DNA from: an uncultured Pelagimonas sp.
Lineage (GTDB): Bacteria; Pseudomonadota; Alphaproteobacteria; Rhodobacterales; Rhodobacteraceae
Reading direction: 5' to 3'
Assembly (NCBI GenBank): GCA_947497905.1
Contig: CANMIH010000001.1
Location: 310,001 to 374,000, forward strand
DNA: 64,000 bases
The translations under genes were made by a program, and so were the position numbers. This document shows, one piece after another, positions 59,259-64,000 of the stretch. The notes beneath the pieces were generated by a model. That model did not search any database. It saw nothing but the letters and a program-made list of their open reading frames with translations, and had not been told where the DNA came from. The stretch's first letter is position 1. Every line of letters begins with the position of its first letter.

Positions 59259-60416
59259 ATGGCCCCCGTGCTGTCCCCCCGCGAAATTCTGGAAAACCTC
59301 GTCGCCTTTCCAACGGTGAGCTCGGACAGCAACCTGCCGCTGATTGAGTGGGTCGAGGAATACCTGTCCGGCCATGGCATCCCCTGTCACCGCCAGTACA
59401 ACGAAACCGGAGATAAGGCAGGACTTTATGCCCATGTCGGGCCAATGGTCGAAGGTGGTGTTGTTCTGTCGGGGCACACCGATGTGGTGCCTGTCGAAGG
59501 CCAGCCCTGGAGTTCCGATCCGTTCACCGTGACCGAGCGCGATGGCAAGCTGTTTGGGCGTGGCACAACCGATATGAAGGGCTTTGACGCACTGGCGATT
59601 TGGGCCTTGGTCGAGGCGCAGCAACGGGGCGTCTCCCGCCCGCTGCAAATTGCGCTGAGCTATGATGAAGAGATCGGCTGTGAAGGGGTGATCCCGCTGA
59701 TCGAGGCCATGGGAGAACTGCCCAAAGCCCGCGATGTGATTGTCGGCGAACCCACTTGGCTGAAAACCGTCAGCGGGCACAAAGGCGGATTGGGCTATAC
59801 CGTGCATATGCGTGGTTTTGAGGTGCACAGCTCGATGCTGCATACCGGGGTGTCGGCGATCATGTATGGCGCCAAGATCATCGAGTGGGCCAATCACATG
59901 AATGACAGCCTCGCCGCGTCTGAGCCTGCGGGGATGGCGGCGCAGTTTGACCCGCCTTACACCAACCTGCACGTGGGTCTGATCGAGGGCGGCACTGCGC
60001 ACAATATCACCGCTCGCGATTGCACCTTCGGCTTTGGCTATCGCGTTGTACCCGGTGAATCGCTTGATCAATGGCGTGAGGTGTTTTTGACCAAATGCCG
60101 CGAAGTCGAGGTCCAGATGCAGGCGGTCCGCCCCGAAACCTCGATCACGGCAACCGAGATTTTCGCCCTGCCGCCCTTTGCCCCGGAAGAGAACAACACC
60201 GCCGAAGCGCTGGTGCGTCAGATCACCGGCGACAACTCGGAGGGTTTTGTGAGCTACGGCACCGAGGCTAGCCATTTTCAGGCAGCGGGTTACAAGACCG
60301 TGGTGTGTGGGCCCGGCAGCATCGATGTTGCACACCAACCCGATGAATATATTACCGTGGCCCAGTTTGAAGAGGGCCAGCGTTTCATGACCCGCCTTTT
60401 GGAGCTTTTGAAGTGA
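59259..60416 (+). CDS. M20-family deacylase, acetylornithine deacetylase (ArgE)-like
   Basis: A 385-residue di-zinc hydrolase. The metal and catalytic motifs are SGHTDVVPVEGQPWSSDP, GRGTTDMKGF, ALSYDEEIGCEGV and a late SHFQAAGYKTVV. The family removes N-acyl groups from amino acids; ArgE deacetylates acetylornithine. Its place between a peptide importer and an amino acid oxidase, with a 4-base GTGA overlap into the latter, suggests a role in degrading an imported N-acyl amino acid rather than arginine synthesis. AAGGA precedes the ATG at 59259. Confidence 0.88.
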   Translation: MAPVLSPREILENLVAFPTVSSDSNLPLIEWVEEYLSGHGIPCHRQYNETGDKAGLYAHVGPMVEGGVVLSGHTDVVPVEGQPWSSDPFTVTERDGKLFGRGTTDMKGFDALAIWALVEAQQRGVSRPLQIALSYDEEIGCEGVIPLIEAMGELPKARDVIVGEPTWLKTVSGHKGGLGYTVHMRGFEVHSSMLHTGVSAIMYGAKIIEWANHMNDSLAASEPAGMAAQFDPPYTNLHVGLIEGGTAHNITARDCTFGFGYRVVPGESLDQWREVFLTKCREVEVQMQAVRPETSITATEIFALPPFAPEENNTAEALVRQITGDNSEGFVSYGTEASHFQAAGYKTVVCGPGSIDVAHQPDEYITVAQFEEGQRFMTRLLELLK

Positions 60417-61756
60417 CTTTCCCATTTCGGGCCGAAGGCCCTGTTGAGTTTTCCGCACCCCTGCCAACCGAGGTCGAACTGATTGTCATTGGCGGCGGCG
60501 TCATCGGAGTATCCACAGCACTTTATGCGGCCCGTCAGGGGCTTCGGGTGGTCCTGTTGGAAAAAGGGCGCATTGCCGCTGAGCAGTCCAGCCGCAACTG
60601 GGGCTGGATCCGGGTGCAGGGGCGCGACATGGCCGAGATTCCAATCGCGCTCGAATCGCAAAAACTCTGGCAAGACCTGGATGCCGAGTGCCACGGGCGT
60701 TGTGGCGTCAAAACCGTGGGTGTGACCTATGTGGGCACGTCCGAGGACGAGATGGGCCGATTTCAGGGCTGGCTGGATGAGGCCAAGCCACTGGGTGTGT
60801 CGTCATATATGATGGATGCGCAGGAAACAGTGCGGGTTATGGGCGAGCCGCGTGCGCCTTGGATTGGCGCGTTGCATACGCCCACAGATATGAAGGGCGA
60901 GCCTTGGGTCGCCGTTCCTGAGCTCGCGCGACTGGCCCAGCATGAGGGCGCGGTTCTGATCGAGGATTGCGCCGTGCGCACGCTGGATCGGCAGGCGGGT
61001 CGGGTGACGGGCGTTGTCACCGAACAGGGCCGGATCAAAGCGGATCGCGTGGTTCTGGCCGGGGGGGCGTGGTCTTCGCTGTTCTTACGTCGTCATGGGG
61101 TCAGCATTCCCCAACTATCGGTGCGCTCAACCGCGCTGGCCACCCATCCTTTGCCCGATGTTTTTGACGGAGCGGCAGGTGAGGGGCGGTTTGCCCTGCG
61201 CCGTCGCGATGATGGCGGCTATACCGTGGCCCCCGGTGGCTTTTCCGAGCTGTTCATTGGCCCCGATAGTTTCCGCGCCCTTAAACATTACCTGCCGATG
61301 GTGGTCCAAGGCGGGCTGAAGATGGTTTATCACCCCAAGGCGCCCAAAGGTTTTCCCGATGCCTGGGACACACCGCGCAGCTGGACCGACGATGAGGAAA
61401 CCCCGTTTGAGCGGATGCGCGTGCTCGACCCTGAACCTGCACGGCATAAAGTGCAGGAGCTTTTGGGTTATTTTGAGCGGTTTTATCCGCAGGCCGGTCC
61501 CGTGCATGCCGCGAAATCCTGGGCGGGCATGATCGATGTGATGCCGGACATTGTGCCGGTTGTGGACACTGTGTCGGACCTGCCAGGGCTGACAGCCGTC
61601 ACCGGGATGTGTGGCCATGGGTTCGGGATCGGCCCGGCCTTTGGCAAAATTGCCGTCGCCCTGGCGATGGAGCAGGATACTGGCCACGATCTAAGCCGAT
61701 TCCGTTTGTCGCGCTTTACGGATGGATCCAAGCTTGTGCCCGGTCCCAGTATCTAG
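60413..61756 (+). CDS. FAD-dependent amino acid oxidoreductase (DadA/DAO-like)
   Basis: A 447-residue flavoprotein. The dinucleotide-binding motif is VIGGGVIGVSTALYAARQG, at about residues 25-43. DAO superfamily features include SSRNWGWIRVQGRD, RADRVV-like VVLAGGAWSS and a C-terminal block MIDVMPDIVPVVD with GMCGHGFGIGPAFG. It starts at GTG overlapping the deacylase stop, so the two are co-translated. Probable activity is oxidation of a D-amino acid or secondary amine; a deaminating partner for the deacylase product is plausible. Confidence 0.87.
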   Translation: MTFPFRAEGPVEFSAPLPTEVELIVIGGGVIGVSTALYAARQGLRVVLLEKGRIAAEQSSRNWGWIRVQGRDMAEIPIALESQKLWQDLDAECHGRCGVKTVGVTYVGTSEDEMGRFQGWLDEAKPLGVSSYMMDAQETVRVMGEPRAPWIGALHTPTDMKGEPWVAVPELARLAQHEGAVLIEDCAVRTLDRQAGRVTGVVTEQGRIKADRVVLAGGAWSSLFLRRHGVSIPQLSVRSTALATHPLPDVFDGAAGEGRFALRRRDDGGYTVAPGGFSELFIGPDSFRALKHYLPMVVQGGLKMVYHPKAPKGFPDAWDTPRSWTDDEETPFERMRVLDPEPARHKVQELLGYFERFYPQAGPVHAAKSWAGMIDVMPDIVPVVDTVSDLPGLTAVTGMCGHGFGIGPAFGKIAVALAMEQDTGHDLSRFRLSRFTDGSKLVPGPSI

Positions 61757-61796
61757 TTCTGTAATCTGATCAAAAATGTGAACAGTTTTGGTGTAA

Positions 61797-61836
61797 AAGG
61801 TGGACCAATTGGACAAGTTTTCCTGCGGTCCACCTT
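61797..61836 (+). promoter_or_regulatory. 10-bp inverted repeat AAGGTGGACC / GGTCCACCTT
   Basis: Perfect arms (61797-61806 and 61827-61836) around a 20-base loop, 41 bases after the oxidase stop. On transcription it would form a stable stem-loop, either a terminator without T tract or a leader element for the next gene. Confidence 0.5.
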
Positions 61837-61872
61837 GCTCAATATCCCAGAACGCTTATCTTGCGCTCAGTT

Positions 61873-61889
61873 GGTGCGCAGTACGCACC
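61873..61889. promoter_or_regulatory. Inverted repeat GGTGCG-CAGTA-CGCACC
   Basis: Six-base perfect arms with a 5-base centre, 83 bases upstream of the amidohydrolase start. It is a candidate operator or short leader hairpin. Confidence 0.35.
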
Positions 61890-61971
61890 GCCGCAATCTA
61901 AAAATTTGCATCCGTTGTGGGGCCATTGGCCCCTGACGTCTTTGGTCCGGATGCCCAACATGGAGCCCATT

Positions 61972-63135
61972 ATGCCCGTCAAAAACCGTTTCGCCGAGTT
62001 GCAGGATGAAATCACCACATGGCGACGAGACATCCACGAAAACCCGGAAATTCTATTTGAAACCCATCGCACCAGCGCACTGGTTGCCGAAAAGCTGACC
62101 GCCTTTGGCTGTGACGAAGTGGTCACCGGCATTGGCCGCACCGGCGTTGTTGGTGTGATCAAAGGCCGTGATACCGGTTCGGGCAAAGTGATTGGCCTGC
62201 GCGCCGACATGGATGCGCTGCCGATCCACGAGCAGACCGGCGTTGAATACGCCTCAAAGACAGACGGAGCCATGCACGCATGTGGCCATGACGGGCATAC
62301 CGCCATGCTGCTGGGCGCCGCGAAATATCTGTCCGAGACGCGTAATTTCGACGGCACAGTTGTGGTGATCTTCCAGCCGGCAGAAGAAGGCGGCGGCGGT
62401 GGCCGCGAGATGTGTGAAGACGGCATGATGGACCGCTGGAACATTCAGGAAGTCTACGGCATGCACAACTGGCCGGGCCGTCCGGTGGGCTCGTTTGCGA
62501 TCCGCCCCGGTGCGTTCTTTGCGGCGACCGACACCTATGAAATCGTGTTCGAAGGTAAGGGTGGCCACGCGGCCAAGCCGCACGAGACCGTGGACACCGC
62601 TGTTATGACCGCGCAGGCGATCTCGACACTGCAGACCATTTCGTCGCGCAATGCCGATCCGGTCGATCAGATTGTTGTGTCGGTGACCTCGATGGAAAGC
62701 TCGTCGAAGGCGTTCAACGTCATTCCCCAGCGTGTGACCATCCGTGGCACCGTGCGCACCATGTCGAAAGAGATGCGGGATCTGGCTGAAACCCGCATTC
62801 GTGAGATCTGTAACGGTGTCGCGGCAACCTTTGGGGGCACGGCTGACATCAATTACATGCGTGGCTATCCGGTGATGGTGAACCATGAAACCCAGACCGA
62901 ATTTGCCGCTGAAGTGGCGCGTTCGGTATCGGGTCAGTGTGAAGAAGCGCCGCTTGTGATGGGCGGCGAAGACTTTGCCTTTATGCTCGAAGAGCGCCCC
63001 GGCGCCTATATTCTGGTGGGCAACGGTGACACCGCCGCAGTGCACCACCCAGAGTATAACTTTGACGACAACGCTATCCCGGCGGGCTGCTCCTGGTGGG
63101 CAGAGATCGTCGAACAGCGTATGCCGATTGCCTAA
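61972..63135 (+). CDS. M20D amidohydrolase (hippurate hydrolase / N-acyl amino acid amidohydrolase-like)
   Basis: A 387-residue enzyme. Motifs are LRADMDALPIHEQTG, MHACGHDGHTAMLLGAA, VVVIFQPAEEGGGGGREM and APLVMGGEDFAFMLEERPGA, typical of HipO/AbgB-type amidohydrolases that cleave N-acyl or peptide-like bonds. The insertion domain (GKGGHAAKPHETVDTAVMTA) mediates dimerisation. The ATG at 61972 has GGAG at 6 bases; a longer frame from 61861 is rejected. It is the second M20 enzyme of the locus, consistent with degradation of imported acylated amino acids. Confidence 0.9.
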   Translation: MPVKNRFAELQDEITTWRRDIHENPEILFETHRTSALVAEKLTAFGCDEVVTGIGRTGVVGVIKGRDTGSGKVIGLRADMDALPIHEQTGVEYASKTDGAMHACGHDGHTAMLLGAAKYLSETRNFDGTVVVIFQPAEEGGGGGREMCEDGMMDRWNIQEVYGMHNWPGRPVGSFAIRPGAFFAATDTYEIVFEGKGGHAAKPHETVDTAVMTAQAISTLQTISSRNADPVDQIVVSVTSMESSSKAFNVIPQRVTIRGTVRTMSKEMRDLAETRIREICNGVAATFGGTADINYMRGYPVMVNHETQTEFAAEVARSVSGQCEEAPLVMGGEDFAFMLEERPGAYILVGNGDTAAVHHPEYNFDDNAIPAGCSWWAEIVEQRMPIA

Positions 63136-63158
63136 AATTTTCCCGTCTGGGACATCGG

Positions 63159-63188
63159 AACGCCGCTCCTACTGGGGCGGCGTTTTGC
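63159..63188 (+). terminator. Terminator after the amidohydrolase gene
   Basis: AACGCCGC (63159-63166) and GCGGCGTT (63177-63184) form an 8-bp stem followed by TTTTGCTTTT. Confidence 0.75.
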
Positions 63189-63364
63189 TTTTCCTACTAA
63201 GGGTAACCGCCTAAGCAAAAATATCTGAGGGCGAACCTGTCCCTATGGGTCGTGGTCCTCGAAGGTATAGGCTGAATTGTATCTTTTTGGTTAGGCGCAC
63301 TTTACCAGTGGCTTAATGTTTTCTGCCAATCTGCTGCCAAAGTGGAAATTGGGTAGCAAGATTG

Positions 63365-64000
63365 ATGCGCAGGTTTATAAAATCCCTTTGGGGTGGGAAA
63401 ATTGTCAAACCTTTGACATGGCTCTCGGTTTTTGCCGCTGTTGTTGCAGGGGCCATCTGGTTTGTGGTGCAGGTGCCGGTCCCGATTGTGGAACGTCTGA
63501 TGGAAGCAGACATTCGAAAACAGGCGCAGCTCTGGCATCGACGTGTGATTCTTCATTTGAGTGATCCGACCGAGACTTTCGCAAACGGCACCCTGACCAA
63601 TACAGATATCGAATATCTTCAGCTTTTGCCCGGAGCGTCAGATGTCTACCGTTTTAAGATGTACACATTGGATGGTGAGGTTTTCTGGTCGACGCGCACC
63701 GAGGATGTGCATGCACATGAAGAGGGACATTTCCCGGCCGCGCTCATTTCGGATGGTGAGGTTGTCTATCATCGCGATCAAGTGCAGGCCTCTGAGATTG
63801 ATGGGCTTGCGCTTCATGCTTTGAATGAGAGTGTGACAACGCATGAAATCGCCGAGGTGTTTGAGCCGGTAATCGACAATGGGCGCGCAGTTGGGGCGAT
63901 TGAGTTTTACACCGATATCACCGAGGTGCGGGCCAGTTTTGTCTTGCGGGTGCGGGTCTTGTTGTCCGTGCTCACCGGGCTCGCCTTGCTGACCATGGGG
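63365..64000 (+). CDS. Membrane sensor protein, N-terminal part only
   Basis: An open frame of 212 codons runs off the right edge. It starts ATG at 63365 (MRRFIKSLWGGKIVKPLTWL), has a first transmembrane helix (about residues 17-37), a periplasmic domain of about 150 residues (EADIRKQAQLWHRR, VYRFKMYTLDGEVFWSTRT, AVGAIEFYTDITEVRASF) and the beginning of a second helix (LLSVLTGLALLTMG). This layout is typical of sensor histidine kinases and diguanylate cyclases. The output domain lies outside the window, so it cannot be assigned. No strong ribosome binding site is visible. Confidence 0.75.
   Translation, partial: MRRFIKSLWGGKIVKPLTWLSVFAAVVAGAIWFVVQVPVPIVERLMEADIRKQAQLWHRRVILHLSDPTETFANGTLTNTDIEYLQLLPGASDVYRFKMYTLDGEVFWSTRTEDVHAHEEGHFPAALISDGEVVYHRDQVQASEIDGLALHALNESVTTHEIAEVFEPVIDNGRAVGAIEFYTDITEVRASFVLRVRVLLSVLTGLALLTMG

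Noticed and set aside
59169-60467. 432-codon open frame on the minus strand opposite the ArgE-like gene
   Set aside because: Shadow of a clear M20 enzyme; no start signal or domain of its own.

Overview
The window looks like a contiguous piece of chromosome from a marine alphaproteobacterium of the order Rhodobacterales (Roseobacter-type). This is inferred from the GC-rich coding style, the ccmABCDG cytochrome c cluster, the yfgM-like/bamB/der and yajC/secD/secF blocks, GatB-type indirect tRNA amidation, a YeeE/YedE sulfur transporter, a bolA/dnaJ divergon and several short alphaproteobacterial proteins of unknown function. I see no rRNA, tRNA, CRISPR array, insertion sequence or prophage. 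Both ends cut genes: a NicX-related metalloprotein on the left and a membrane sensor protein on the right.

Layout. 0-5.6 kb is an accessory catabolic locus. A partial NicX-like gene converges on an operon (ABC ATPase, ABC permease, carboxymuconolactone-decarboxylase-like protein, Rieske oxygenase). A solute-binding protein gene diverges from it, and an XRE-cupin regulator follows. 5.7-15.6 kb holds L-serine dehydratase, a glutathione S-transferase, an exported MsrB, a DnaJ-domain protein with BolA, GatB, a lytic transglycosylase, an acyltransferase and three proteins of unknown function. 15.7-25.8 kb holds aminopeptidase N, a lone flagellin and a two-gene RND efflux operon. The adaptor of that operon has a very long repeat-built helical hairpin. 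26-40 kb is housekeeping: BamB and Der, SerS, YajC-SecD-SecF, an iodotyrosine-deiodinase-like nitroreductase and the ccm cluster. 40.1-41 kb is a short AT-rich patch with a 42-residue exported peptide and a TM2-domain protein. 41-52 kb carries aconitase, a DUF1223 protein, a lipid A acyltransferase, a lone FliG, PurB, a DUF3422 protein and a thiosulfate-type transporter. 52-63 kb is a peptide-uptake and hydrolysis locus: divergent Dpp-type ABC genes, an EEP-family hydrolase, an ArgE-like M20 deacylase overlapping a DadA-like oxidase, and an M20D amidohydrolase.

How the genes work together. In the left locus the importer and the two putative catabolic enzymes are packed at +10, +16 and -4 bases, so the imported solute is probably the Rieske substrate. 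In the right locus imported peptides or N-acyl amino acids could be deacylated and then oxidised. In the middle, BamB and SecDF-YajC serve envelope biogenesis, and CcmABCDG serve cytochrome c maturation.

The most unusual items are the giant 14-residue-repeat adaptor with its enlarged RND pump, the uncharacterised transporter-Rieske operon, an apparent internal duplication in the SecF periplasmic domain, the IYD-like nitroreductase, and a nested hairpin that masks the pepN ribosome binding site. Many gene starts were moved downstream of the longest open frame using ribosome binding sites and family lengths. All functions are read from sequence by eye; no database search was run.
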